Counted from the first letter of the stretch, positions 1 through 6,750 are shown. The stretch: 16,657 nt of DNA from CAG-841 sp963614875 (GCA_963614875.1 CAVEFC010000032.1:1-16657), one strand, 5' to 3'. The notes: generated by a model from the sequence alone, not told the origin. Made by a program: numbers and translations.

Positions 1-944
1 CTTTCCATATCGGAATTAATTTTTCCGGCAGCCTGAGGGGCTTTTGTGCCGTTGACTATTGTCCATGCGCGAACCTCCTTCGGTCCTGCCGTGAGAAAGC
101 TGATATAACCGAGAAGATGATAGCTTGCGCGTATGAGCGCGTCAAGACCGCTTTCTTCGATGCCCAGATCCGAAAGGAACGCTTTTTTGTCTTCTCCGTC
201 AAGCTCGGCAAGCTCGGCTTCGATCTGAGCGCAGATGCTTATAAGCTCCGCGCCCTCGCTCTTTGCAAGCTCCGAAAGCTTTTTGTAGGTTTCGCTGTTT
301 TCAAAATCGCCGCCGATCATATCCTCGCTTATGTTGGCGACGTAAATTATCGGCTTCATTGAAAGAAGCTCGACATCCTTGATTTTTTCCTTTTCTTCAT
401 CGGTAAGTGGAATTGCGCGGGCGGAAACGCCGTTTTCAAGACCTTCCTTTATTCTGGCCAGAACGTCAAGCTCGTCCTTTAACGTTTTATCGCCTTTCAT
501 TGCTTTTTCGGTGCGGAGAATACGCTTTTCAAGCACCTCAAGATCGGCAAAAATAAGCTCAAGATTTATTGTTTCGATGTCGCGGAGCGGATCCACCTTG
601 CCGTCAACGTGAATTATGTTTGAATCCTCAAAGCATCTTACAAGGTGAACGATTGCGTCAACCTCGCGTATATGCGAAAGAAATTTGTTTCCGAGTCCTT
701 CGCCCTTTGACGCGCCGCGGACAAGTCCCGCGATATCGACAAATTCTATTACGGCGGGAGTGTATTTTTCGGGATGATACATTTCCGCAAGAACGTCAAG
801 ACGCTTGTCCGGAACGGTAACCATTCCGACGTTGGGCTCTATTGTGCAGAAGGGATAGTTTGCAGAAGCTGCTCCCGCGTTTGTTATTGCGTTGAAAAGT
901 GTGCTTTTGCCTACGTTAGGCAGACCGACTATACCGAGTTTCAT
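1..944 (-). CDS. ychF: Redox-regulated ATPase YchF (Obg-family P-loop protein), 3' end cut by window edge
   Basis: The reading frame starts at the ATG complementary to 942-944 and stays open to the left edge, giving 314 complete codons. YchF is usually about 365 residues, so the C-terminal part, mostly the TGS domain, is missing. The N-terminus has the P-loop GLPNVGKST at residues 7-15, followed by a G3-like DIAGLV. The base-specificity motif is NISE at 204-207 rather than NKxD; this NxxE form is the known hallmark of YchF and explains its preference for ATP over GTP. The helical coiled-coil insert lies between the G motifs. The visible C-terminus reads EVRAWTIVNGTKAPQAAG, the standard entry into the TGS domain. 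The family is cytosolic, binds ribosomes and is linked to oxidative-stress responses. A plausible AGGAC ribosome binding site lies about 10 bases upstream. The gene is transcribed away from the two-component pair. Identity is secure. Confidence 0.97.
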   Translation of the reverse strand, partial: MKLGIVGLPNVGKSTLFNAITNAGAASANYPFCTIEPNVGMVTVPDKRLDVLAEMYHPEKYTPAVIEFVDIAGLVRGASKGEGLGNKFLSHIREVDAIVHLVRCFEDSNIIHVDGKVDPLRDIETINLELIFADLEVLEKRILRTEKAMKGDKTLKDELDVLARIKEGLENGVSARAIPLTDEEKEKIKDVELLSMKPIIYVANISEDMIGGDFENSETYKKLSELAKSEGAELISICAQIEAELAELDGEDKKAFLSDLGIEESGLDALIRASYHLLGYISFLTAGPKEVRAWTIVNGTKAPQAAGKINSDME

Positions 945-1002
945 ATTGTTTTTAAGTCCTTTTTATCGTACCTCAAAGGGCAGTTATTTTTATGTAATTT
1001 AT

Positions 1003-1031
1003 ATATTATCATAATAATAAAATTAAGTCAA
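1003..1031 (-). promoter_or_regulatory. Candidate sigma-A promoter for ychF
   Basis: Read on the minus strand, TTGACT (1031-1026) is followed by a 17-base spacer and TAATAT (1008-1003). A TG one base before the -10 gives an extended -10 element. It points toward ychF and leaves a leader of roughly 50 bases. The call rests on consensus match only. Confidence 0.6.
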
Positions 1032-1079
1032 CGATTTTGAACAGAATTAAAAAAATTGATAAACATTGTATTAAAAATC

Positions 1080-1108
1080 TTTACATTTGAAAAATGTAAT
1101 GATATAAT
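1080..1108 (+). promoter_or_regulatory. Sigma-A promoter of the two-component operon, with overlapping dyad operator candidate
   Basis: TTTACA (1080-1085), a 17-base spacer and a perfect TATAAT (1103-1108), with TG at 1100-1101 making an extended -10. A perfect inverted repeat, TTACATTT (1081-1088) and AAATGTAA (1092-1099) with a 3-base centre, covers most of the -35 and the spacer. A protein bound there would compete with RNA polymerase, so a repressor or autoregulatory site is likely. The promoter boxes are directly visible; the operator role is inferred. Confidence 0.75.
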
Positions 1109-1150
1109 GGCATCATGAAGAAAATTCTTTGATCGGGAAAGGACGGAAAA

Positions 1151-1840
1151 ATGAGTACAAAAATACTTGTCGTTGACGACGACGTAAATATTTGCGAAGC
1201 GATAAAGCTCTATCTTGTAAACGAAGGGTATGAGGTCAAAACGGCAAATGACGGCGAAGAGGGAATAAAAGCCTTCAAAGCTTTTGAACCCGATCTTGTG
1301 CTTCTTGACATAATGATGCCGAAGAAGGACGGAAAGCAGACCTGTCGTGAAATAAGAGAAATATCAAACAAGCCCATAATTATGGTTACCGCAAAGGACG
1401 AGGTTTTCGATAAGGTGCTTCTTCTCGAACTCGGGGCGGATGATTACCTTGTAAAGCCCTTTGATATGAAGGAGCTTTCGGTGAGAATCAAAGCCGTGCT
1501 GCGCCGTTATCAGAGCATCGATAACAAAACCGACAGCGAATGCGTCACCTTCGATAATATCGAAATATCGCTCAGCAAATATGAGCTTAAGATAAAGGGC
1601 AAGGTCGAGGATATTCCTCCGAAGGAGCTGCAGCTTCTTTACTTCCTTGCTTCAAACTACAACAGAGTTTTCACGCGCGATCAGCTTCTTGATAAAGTAT
1701 GGGGATTTGATTATCTCGGCGATTCGAGAACGGTTGACGTTCACGTAAAGCGTCTGCGCGAAAAGCTTGAAGGCGTAAGCGACAAGTGGTCGCTCAAAAC
1801 CGTTTGGGGCGTAGGCTATAAATTCGAAGTATATTCATAA
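1151..1840 (+). CDS. OmpR/PhoB-family response regulator
   Basis: A 229-residue DNA-binding response regulator. The receiver domain spans about residues 3-120. Its acidic pocket is D9/D10, the phospho-acceptor is D53 (in LLDIMMP), and the switch and conserved residues are T80 and K102 (in VKPFD). A C-terminal winged helix (about 130-228) has the family's RDQLLDKVWG and SRTVDVHVKRLREKLE segments, then the terminal WGVGYKF hairpin. It would be phosphorylated by the kinase encoded next and then bind promoter DNA as a dimer. The ATG has a purine-rich AAAGGA site about 8 bases upstream. It is the first gene of its operon, behind a strong promoter with a dyad that could be its own binding site. It resembles VanR/PhoP-type regulators, but no target gene lies nearby, so I give no symbol. 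Confidence 0.95.
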   Translation: MSTKILVVDDDVNICEAIKLYLVNEGYEVKTANDGEEGIKAFKAFEPDLVLLDIMMPKKDGKQTCREIREISNKPIIMVTAKDEVFDKVLLLELGADDYLVKPFDMKELSVRIKAVLRRYQSIDNKTDSECVTFDNIEISLSKYELKIKGKVEDIPPKELQLLYFLASNYNRVFTRDQLLDKVWGFDYLGDSRTVDVHVKRLREKLEGVSDKWSLKTVWGVGYKFEVYS

Positions 1841-1846
1841 AAACGC

Positions 1847-1870
1847 GGCAGAGCATTTTGCTCTGCCTTA
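1847..1870 (+). terminator. Hairpin between regulator and kinase; weak terminator or attenuator
   Basis: Perfect 8-bp stem GGCAGAGC (1847-1854) with GCTCTGCC (1860-1867), loop ATTTT, followed by TTAAGTTTAT. The U-tract is interrupted, so partial termination or 3'-end protection of the regulator mRNA is more likely than a full stop. No separate promoter for the kinase is evident. Confidence 0.6.
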
Positions 1871-1898
1871 AGTTTATAAAATCATAACCGAAAGCGGC

Positions 1899-1914
1899 AG
1901 GGAGAACGGCTTTG
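1899..1914 (+). promoter_or_regulatory. Ribosome binding site fixing a TTG start
   Basis: AGGGAGA at 1899-1905 lies 6 bases before the TTG at 1912-1914. The next residues (KKNSVKSSIF) lead directly into the first membrane segment. No ATG occurs at a fitting distance, so TTG is taken as the kinase start. Confidence 0.75.
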
Positions 1915-3426
1915 AAAAAAAACAGTGTAAAAAGCAGTATATTCACGCGGTATATGTCGGCATTCCTGATGATTATATTTGTAAGCTTTACTATACTTAC
2001 GGTTATAATCTCCTCAATGACGATACAGGCGGCGAACGAACAGAAAAAAGGCGACGCACAGCAGAATATGGCGTTGCTAAAAACCTATATCGACGATATG
2101 TGGAAGAATACCTTTCCTCACAATTCGTTTGAGCAGTTTGTAAAGCAGAACAACACGGAAATCGTTACGATGATAAACATTTTGTCGCGTAAAACCGATG
2201 AAATGAACATATTCCTGACGACGCCGGACGGGAAAATACTTGCCTCGACCGACGGCACATATTCCGGAAAAAGAATAAGCGACGGCGAGGTGCTTTCGGC
2301 GCTCACGTCGGCAAATCCTTCGGTTTATTCGCAGCTTTACAGCGATATGGGCGGACTTCTCGAAAAAAAGCACGGAATGTTTGTCACGGTTTTCAACTAT
2401 GGGGACAGCTCCTATGACGGCGCGCTTATCGTCTGCTACGGCACGGGAGAGCTTGATATGCTCTCAAAAAGCACGATAAAAACAATAATTCTCGCAAGCC
2501 TGTGGGTAATGATAGCTTCGTTCATTGCGGTATATTTCATAAGCGAAAAAATAGTTTCTCCCATAAGACAGATGAGCGTCGCCACAAAGCGCTTTTCGGC
2601 GGGAGAGTTCGATATAAAAATTCCCGTCGAAGGCTCGGACGAAATAGCCGAGCTTGCCACGGCGTTCAACTCGATGGCGGATTCGCTTGCGAATATGGAA
2701 TATATGCGCTCAAGCTTTCTTGCAAATGTCGCGCACGACCTCCGCACGCCGATGACAAGCATTTCCGGATTTATAGACGGAATACTCAGCGGAGCGATAC
2801 CGCCCGACCAGCAAAGCTATTATCTCGGCGTTATCGGGCAGGAAATAAGACGTCTTTCAAGGCTTGTTTCGAATATTCTCGATATTTCGAGAATGGAAGC
2901 CGGAAACAGAAAATTTGAAAAAACGCCGTTTGATATATGCGAAACGGCGCGGATAATACTTCTTACCTTTGAGGCAAAGATAGACGCCAAAAAGCTGAAT
3001 GTGGAGTTTGACGCTCCGGACGACAGGCTGTATGTGTATTCGGATAAGGACGCCGTTTATCAGGTGCTTTACAATCTCTGCGAAAACGCGGTCAAATTTT
3101 CAAAGGACGGAGGCCTTTACCGCATCACGATAAAGCCTGCCGGTGACAAGGTGAACGTTTCCGTGTTTGACGAGGGCATAGGAATATCAAAGGAAGACCT
3201 TCCGCACGTTTTCGACAGATTCTATAAGAGCGACAAGAGCCGCGGACTTGACAAATCCGGAGTCGGACTCGGGCTTTATATAGTGAAAACCATAACGGAT
3301 AACCTCGGAGAGAAGATAACGGTTGACAGCGTTCCGGGAGAATATTGCAATTTTACTCTCAGTCTGACGAAATATACCGGCAAATTGCCCTCCGCTCAGG
3401 AACAGCATATTGACAAAAAAGAATAA
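1912..3426 (+). CDS. Membrane sensor histidine kinase (HAMP, HisKA, HATPase)
   Basis: A 504-residue sensor kinase starting at TTG. Transmembrane segment 1 is about residues 15-39, followed by an extracytoplasmic sensor region (about 40-188, PAS-like in size, ligand not identifiable). Transmembrane segment 2 is about 189-211, then a HAMP linker (about 212-265). The dimerisation/phosphoacceptor domain carries H275 in ANVAHDLRTP. The ATPase domain has the N box with E391/N392, the G1 box DEGIG (420-424), the F box FDRFYKSD and the G2 box with G450/G452/G454. All catalytic motifs are intact, so it should autophosphorylate and pass phosphate to D53 of the preceding regulator. The 71-base gap to the regulator contains a hairpin, and the TTG start would further reduce kinase relative to regulator. 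The signal sensed cannot be read from the sequence. Confidence 0.95.
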   Translation: MKKNSVKSSIFTRYMSAFLMIIFVSFTILTVIISSMTIQAANEQKKGDAQQNMALLKTYIDDMWKNTFPHNSFEQFVKQNNTEIVTMINILSRKTDEMNIFLTTPDGKILASTDGTYSGKRISDGEVLSALTSANPSVYSQLYSDMGGLLEKKHGMFVTVFNYGDSSYDGALIVCYGTGELDMLSKSTIKTIILASLWVMIASFIAVYFISEKIVSPIRQMSVATKRFSAGEFDIKIPVEGSDEIAELATAFNSMADSLANMEYMRSSFLANVAHDLRTPMTSISGFIDGILSGAIPPDQQSYYLGVIGQEIRRLSRLVSNILDISRMEAGNRKFEKTPFDICETARIILLTFEAKIDAKKLNVEFDAPDDRLYVYSDKDAVYQVLYNLCENAVKFSKDGGLYRITIKPAGDKVNVSVFDEGIGISKEDLPHVFDRFYKSDKSRGLDKSGVGLGLYIVKTITDNLGEKITVDSVPGEYCNFTLSLTKYTGKLPSAQEQHIDKKE

Positions 3427-3438
3427 AAAGTATATTAT
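3410..3438 (+). promoter_or_regulatory. Candidate sigma-A promoter for rpe, inside the 3' end of the kinase gene
   Basis: TTGACA (3410-3415), a 17-base spacer and TATTAT (3433-3438), 11 of 12 consensus bases. The predicted start, about 3444-3446, falls inside the 5' arm of the terminator hairpin that follows. Transcripts from here would therefore lack part of the stem and escape termination. Confidence 0.65.
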
Positions 3439-3470
3439 AAATACGTCCACATAAACTGCGGACGTATTTT
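3439..3470 (+). terminator. Rho-independent terminator of the two-component operon
   Basis: Perfect 10-bp stem AAATACGTCC (3439-3448) with GGACGTATTT (3460-3469), 11-base loop, and T residues closing the stem and following it. It lies 13 bases after the kinase stop codon. The A/T-rich base and short U-tract make it moderately strong. Confidence 0.75.
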
Positions 3471-3500
3471 ACTTATCTGAATTTATCGGAGGATCGTGTT

Positions 3501-4166
3501 ATGATAAAAATATCGCCTTCAATGCTTGCGGCGGACTTTGCAAATCTGGGAGATGAAATAGCCCGCGTTGAAAAGGGCGGAGCGGACTGGCTTCACGTTG
3601 ACGTTATGGACGGAATATTCGTCCCGAATATTTCGTTTGGAATGCCTGTAATTGCTTCGATAAGAAAAGGCTCAAGGCTTTTCTTCGATACGCATCTTAT
3701 GATAACCGAGCCGGGAAGATATATAGACGACATAGCAAAGGCGGGAGCCGACGGAATAACGATACATTACGAAAGCTGTGACAATCAGCTTGAGGTGATA
3801 AAGCATATAAAAGAATTGGGGCTGAAAGCGGCTGTCGCAATAAAGCCGAAAACCTCGGCGGAGGTGCTCAGACCTTATCTTCCTTACATCGATATGATAC
3901 TTGTAATGACCGTTGAGCCCGGCTTCGGAGGTCAGAAGTTTATAGACTACACTCTGGAAAACGTAAGGATTGCAAAGCGTCTTGTCGAAGAAAGCGGCAG
4001 AGAAATAGACATAGAGGTTGACGGCGGACTCAATCCCGTGACGACGGCGCTCTGCGCCGAAGCGGGAGCAAACGTAATTGTCGTCGGCAATGCGATATTC
4101 AGATCGGAGGACGCCGCGGCTACGATAGCGGAGCTTCGCACAGCCGCCGAAAGTGCCGTAAAATAA
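3501..4166 (+). CDS. rpe: Ribulose-phosphate 3-epimerase
   Basis: A 221-residue TIM-barrel enzyme of normal length that interconverts ribulose 5-phosphate and xylulose 5-phosphate in the cytosolic pentose phosphate pathway. The N-terminal SMLAADFANLGDEI is typical of the family. Metal ligands and catalytic residues are visible as H33/D35 (in LHVDVMDG), H65 (in DTHLMI) and D174 (in IEVDGG); D35 and D174 are the expected acid-base pair. VEPGFGGQKF (about 138-147) forms the flexible loop over the active site, and VVGNAIF contributes to phosphate binding. A GGAGG site sits 8 bases before the ATG. It follows a terminator and appears to have its own promoter, and a 43-base gap separates it from the acetyltransferase. 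It is not next to rsgA or thiN, its common partners in Firmicutes. Confidence 0.97.
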   Translation: MIKISPSMLAADFANLGDEIARVEKGGADWLHVDVMDGIFVPNISFGMPVIASIRKGSRLFFDTHLMITEPGRYIDDIAKAGADGITIHYESCDNQLEVIKHIKELGLKAAVAIKPKTSAEVLRPYLPYIDMILVMTVEPGFGGQKFIDYTLENVRIAKRLVEESGREIDIEVDGGLNPVTTALCAEAGANVIVVGNAIFRSEDAAATIAELRTAAESAVK

Positions 4167-4209
4167 ATCGCCGTCAGACCCGAACAATATAAGCAAAACA
4201 GGAGAGATT

Positions 4210-5100
4210 ATGAACAAAAATTTAAGCGACAGTATATACAAATCCGCGCTTGAGATGGAAAACTTCTGCGGCAGAAGCGATATGTTTTCAAAGGAAAAAA
4301 ACGCAAAGCTTCCCTCAAAGGACGTTATAATCGGCATACTCAAAGATCTTCGCAAGGTGATTTTTCCGGGATATTTCGGGAGCGAAACACTTGAAACCTA
4401 CGATACCTTCGCAAGCTATACGCTTTGCTCGGTATCCGAAAGGCTGACCTCGCAGATAAAGCTTGTGACAGACGGAGAAGACGCACAAACCAAAGCCGAT
4501 ATCATATGCGCGCGCTTTATATCCGAGCTTCCTAAGGTACAGAAGCTGCTTGAAAAAGATATATACGCTATGTATGAGGGCGATCCCGCGGCGCACGGAA
4601 TAGGTGAGATAATCGTATCTTATCCGGGCATATTCGCTATTTTCGTATACAGGCTCGCGCATATTCTGTATATTGAAAAAGTCCCGATGATACCGAGAAT
4701 AATGACGGAATACGCTCACAGCAGAACGGGCATAGACATTAACGCCGGCGCGACGATAGGAGAGTATTTCTTCATAGATCACGGCACGGGAGTCGTAATA
4801 GGCGAAACCACCGTCATAGGCGACAGGGTGAAGATATATCAGGGAGTTACGATAGGCGCTCTTTCGACGAGAAAAGGTCAGGGACTTTCCGGAGTGAAGC
4901 GCCATCCGACGATAGGAAACGACGTCACGGTTTATTCCGGAGCAAGCATTCTCGGAGGAGAAACAGTGGTCGGAGACGGCGCGATAATCGGCGGCAACGC
5001 TTTTATTACTTCGTCCGTTCCGCCGAGAACAAAGGTGATAGTAAAAGCTCCGGAGCATATCTTCAAGACCGACAAGCCCGACGGGAGCTGGGAAATATAA
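4210..5100 (+). CDS. cysE: Serine O-acetyltransferase (EpsC/CysE type)
   Basis: A 296-residue enzyme making O-acetylserine from serine and acetyl-CoA, the first committed step of cysteine synthesis. The first 135 or so residues are the helical N-terminal region seen in the longer (about 300-residue) bacterial form. The C-terminal half is a left-handed beta-helix of hexapeptide repeats (about 175-265). Catalytic residues align as D176 (GIDINAG), D190/H191 (in FIDHGTGVVIGET) and R231/H232 (RHPTIG). The residue two after D176 is N where H is common. The C-terminal tail PEHIFKTDKPDGSWEI is longer than in E. coli CysE and differs from its inhibitory tail. A GGAGAG site lies at 4201-4206. A terminator follows at once, so rpe and this gene form a short unit. 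The function is firm; epsC would be an equally valid symbol. Confidence 0.93.
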   Translation: MNKNLSDSIYKSALEMENFCGRSDMFSKEKNAKLPSKDVIIGILKDLRKVIFPGYFGSETLETYDTFASYTLCSVSERLTSQIKLVTDGEDAQTKADIICARFISELPKVQKLLEKDIYAMYEGDPAAHGIGEIIVSYPGIFAIFVYRLAHILYIEKVPMIPRIMTEYAHSRTGIDINAGATIGEYFFIDHGTGVVIGETTVIGDRVKIYQGVTIGALSTRKGQGLSGVKRHPTIGNDVTVYSGASILGGETVVGDGAIIGGNAFITSSVPPRTKVIVKAPEHIFKTDKPDGSWEI

Positions 5101-5112
5101 AAATATATACAA

Positions 5113-5161
5113 ATCCGCGCAGGACAACAAGGGATATCTTCCGTGCGGATATGATTTTTTT
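5113..5161 (+). terminator. Rho-independent terminator after the serine acetyltransferase gene
   Basis: Arms at 5113-5124 (ATCCGCGCAGGA) and 5139-5150 (TTCCGTGCGGAT) pair over 12 positions with G-U wobbles and one A-C mismatch. A 14-base loop separates them, and ATGATTTTTTT follows. The seven-T run supports intrinsic termination. I find no convincing promoter between it and the next gene. Confidence 0.75.
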
Positions 5162-5177
5162 CGGAATAACAAATTCG

Positions 5178-5190
5178 GGTGATAATTATG
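5178..5190 (+). promoter_or_regulatory. Ribosome binding site favouring the ATG at 5188
   Basis: GGTGA (5178-5182) lies 5 bases before ATG 5188. A GTG at 5179 is in frame three codons earlier, but its own upstream sequence shows only a weak CGGAA about 12 bases away. The GTG also overlaps the better ribosome binding site. Confidence 0.6.
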
Positions 5191-5853
5191 GAAAACACGA
5201 AAACAAAGGCTGTTATATTCGATCTTGACGGCACGCTTCTCGATACGCTGGAGGATCTTTACGACAGCGTGAACGTTTCAATGGACGCGATCGGCGCACC
5301 GCACAGAACGATAGACGAAGTGAGAAATTTTGTCGGGAACGGAATAAGGCGTCTTATGGTGCTGAGCGTTCCTGACGGTGAGAAAAATCCAAAATTCGAT
5401 GACGCAATGAATGTGTTTCTTGCCGATTACAAGGCAAATTGCAAAAACAAAACGAAATCTTACGACGGCATACCGCAGCTTCTTTCGGAGCTTGTGCGCG
5501 ACGGATACAGGCTTGCGGTAGTTTCAAATAAAGCCGATTTTGCCGCGAAGAAGCTTGTCCGCGATTATTTCGGAGATCTCATTTCAGTGGCTGCGGGCGA
5601 AAACGAAAGCGCCGGAATCAAAAAGAAGCCCGCGCCCGATACTGTCTTTGCCGCAATGAAGGAGCTTGGCTGCGATAAAGAAAACGCCGTTTACGTCGGC
5701 GATTCGGAGGTTGACGTTATGACGGCGAAAAACGCCGGAATACGCTGTATTTCGGTTGATTGGGGCTTCAGAAGCAGGGAAGTTCTTACAAAAGCCGGAG
5801 CTACGGAGATAGTTTCCTCCGCGGAAGAGCTGAGAAAAGCGATTGAAAAATAA
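5188..5853 (+). CDS. HAD-superfamily phosphatase, phosphoglycolate phosphatase-like
   Basis: A 221-residue HAD hydrolase with the C1-type cap. Motif I FDLDGT supplies nucleophile D12 and general acid D14, motif II has S113 (VVSNK), motif III K147 (KKKPAPD), and motif IV D172/D176 (GDSEVD). The helical cap (about 20-85) fits the Gph/PpaX group. These enzymes dephosphorylate small phosphates such as 2-phosphoglycolate or act on pyrophosphate, and substrate cannot be assigned from motifs alone. I use ATG 5188 rather than GTG 5179 because of ribosome binding site position. The gene stands between a terminator on its left and a structured 177-base gap on its right. It may depend on read-through from the acetyltransferase gene. 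Confidence 0.9.
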   Translation: MENTKTKAVIFDLDGTLLDTLEDLYDSVNVSMDAIGAPHRTIDEVRNFVGNGIRRLMVLSVPDGEKNPKFDDAMNVFLADYKANCKNKTKSYDGIPQLLSELVRDGYRLAVVSNKADFAAKKLVRDYFGDLISVAAGENESAGIKKKPAPDTVFAAMKELGCDKENAVYVGDSEVDVMTAKNAGIRCISVDWGFRSREVLTKAGATEIVSSAEELRKAIEK

Positions 5854-5862
5854 ACAAAAAAT

Positions 5863-5899
5863 GCCGGTCGCGCGCTGTTTTGAAGCGTTTGCGGTCGGC
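5863..5899 (+). other. Imperfect hairpin downstream of the HAD gene
   Basis: GCCGGTCGC (5863-5871) pairs with GCGGTCGGC (5891-5899) over 9 bp including two adjacent G-U wobbles. Inside it, CGCT (5873-5876) pairs with AGCG (5884-5887) around a 7-base loop. The wobbles form only in plus-strand RNA, so the structure probably belongs to a plus-strand transcript. It lacks a clean U-tract. It could end or protect the HAD mRNA. Confidence 0.5.
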
Positions 5900-5903
5900 T
5901 ACA

Positions 5904-5935
5904 ATATTTTGTGGAGCAAATTTTTCACAAAATAT
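5904..5935 (+). repeat. Perfect 10+10 bp inverted repeat upstream of pyrH
   Basis: ATATTTTGTG (5904-5913) and CACAAAATAT (5926-5935), separated by a 12-base spacer ending in five T. It ends one base before the candidate pyrH -35. It is either the A/T-rich second hairpin of the HAD 3' end or an operator for the pyrH promoter; the sequence alone does not decide. Confidence 0.55.
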
Positions 5936-5936
5936 A

Positions 5937-5965
5937 TTTACAAATATGAATTTTTAAGTTAATAT
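5937..5965 (+). promoter_or_regulatory. Candidate promoter of the pyrH-polC cluster
   Basis: TTTACA (5937-5942), a 17-base spacer and TAATAT (5960-5965). An alternative -10, TATAAA, is at 5963-5968 with a 20-base spacer. It is weaker than the others in this window but is the best candidate in the 177-base gap. The leader to pyrH would be about 60 bases and contains only short stems, with no recognisable riboswitch. Confidence 0.42.
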
Positions 5966-6030
5966 AAATGTGTAGGGCATTTTATGCACAGCGGCTCGTG
6001 CCGTAATCTGAAGATATCGGGGTATTTAAC

Positions 6031-6750
6031 ATGGAAAAACCTGCTTACAAGAGGGTGCTTGTCAAGCTTTCCGGCGAGGCGCTCGCCGCCGGAGGAGACG
6101 GCATCCTGAACTTTGACTACCTTAAAAAAGTCTGCGGCGTGATAAAGCGCTGTGTTGACGCCGGAACGCAAGTGAGCATAGTTGTCGGAGCCGGAAACAT
6201 ATGGCGCGGAAGACAGGGCGTCGATATGGACAGAACGCGTGCCGATCAGATGGGAATGCTGGCAACGGCGATAAACTGCCTTGCTCTTCAGGATGTTTTT
6301 GAACAGCTCGGGGTTGAAACGCGCGTTATGACGGCTGTCGAAATGAAGCAGTTTGCCGAGCCGTATATAAGAAACAAGGCAATCTCGCATCTGAACAAGG
6401 GCAGAGTCGTCATATTCGGCTGCGGAATAGGCTCGCCGTTCTTTTCAACCGATACGGCTGCCGTTCTCAGAGCGGCGGAGATCGGAGCCGACATAGTGCT
6501 TCTTGCAAAGAATGTGGACGGCGTATACACCGCGGATCCGAAAAAAGATCCGAGCGCAAAAAAACTCGGAAGCATCGATTATATCGATATTCTCAGTCAG
6601 GGACTTTCCGTGCTGGACTTTACGGCAACATCTTTCTCAATGGAGAACAAAATACCGATTCTTCTTTTCGGACTTGACGATCCGGAAAATATTTACAGAG
6701 CCGTTATGGGCGAAAAAATAGGAACAATTGTTGGAGGAACAGAAAAATGA
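6031..6750 (+). CDS. pyrH: UMP kinase
   Basis: A 239-residue bacterial UMP kinase of the amino-acid-kinase fold, phosphorylating UMP to UDP with ATP for pyrimidine nucleotide and cell-wall precursor supply. The phosphate-binding KLSGEAL segment is at 12-18, GAGNIWRG at 53-60, and the UMP-binding DRTRADQMGMLAT at about 67-79. The nucleotide-binding NVDGVYTADPKKDPSA segment lies in the C-terminal half. Bacterial PyrH is hexameric and allosteric (GTP activates, UTP inhibits). A GGGG-containing site lies about 8 bases before ATG. The stop overlaps the frr start (ATGA), so the two are translationally coupled. The usual upstream rpsB-tsf pair is absent here. Confidence 0.98.
   Translation: MEKPAYKRVLVKLSGEALAAGGDGILNFDYLKKVCGVIKRCVDAGTQVSIVVGAGNIWRGRQGVDMDRTRADQMGMLATAINCLALQDVFEQLGVETRVMTAVEMKQFAEPYIRNKAISHLNKGRVVIFGCGIGSPFFSTDTAAVLRAAEIGADIVLLAKNVDGVYTADPKKDPSAKKLGSIDYIDILSQGLSVLDFTATSFSMENKIPILLFGLDDPENIYRAVMGEKIGTIVGGTEK

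Noticed and set aside
117..1040. Several plus-strand open frames at the left end
   Set aside because: They overlap the minus-strand ychF frame, whose motifs are unmistakable. None has a plausible domain.
3672..5172. Two long minus-strand open frames (227 and 285 codons) opposite rpe and the acetyltransferase gene
   Set aside because: Both sense genes are complete with all catalytic residues. The antisense frames have no recognisable domain.
5966..6030. Possible riboswitch or attenuator in the pyrH leader
   Set aside because: Only short stems of about 4 bp (for example CGGC/GCCG) are visible, with no pattern of a known riboswitch, T-box or PyrR-binding element.
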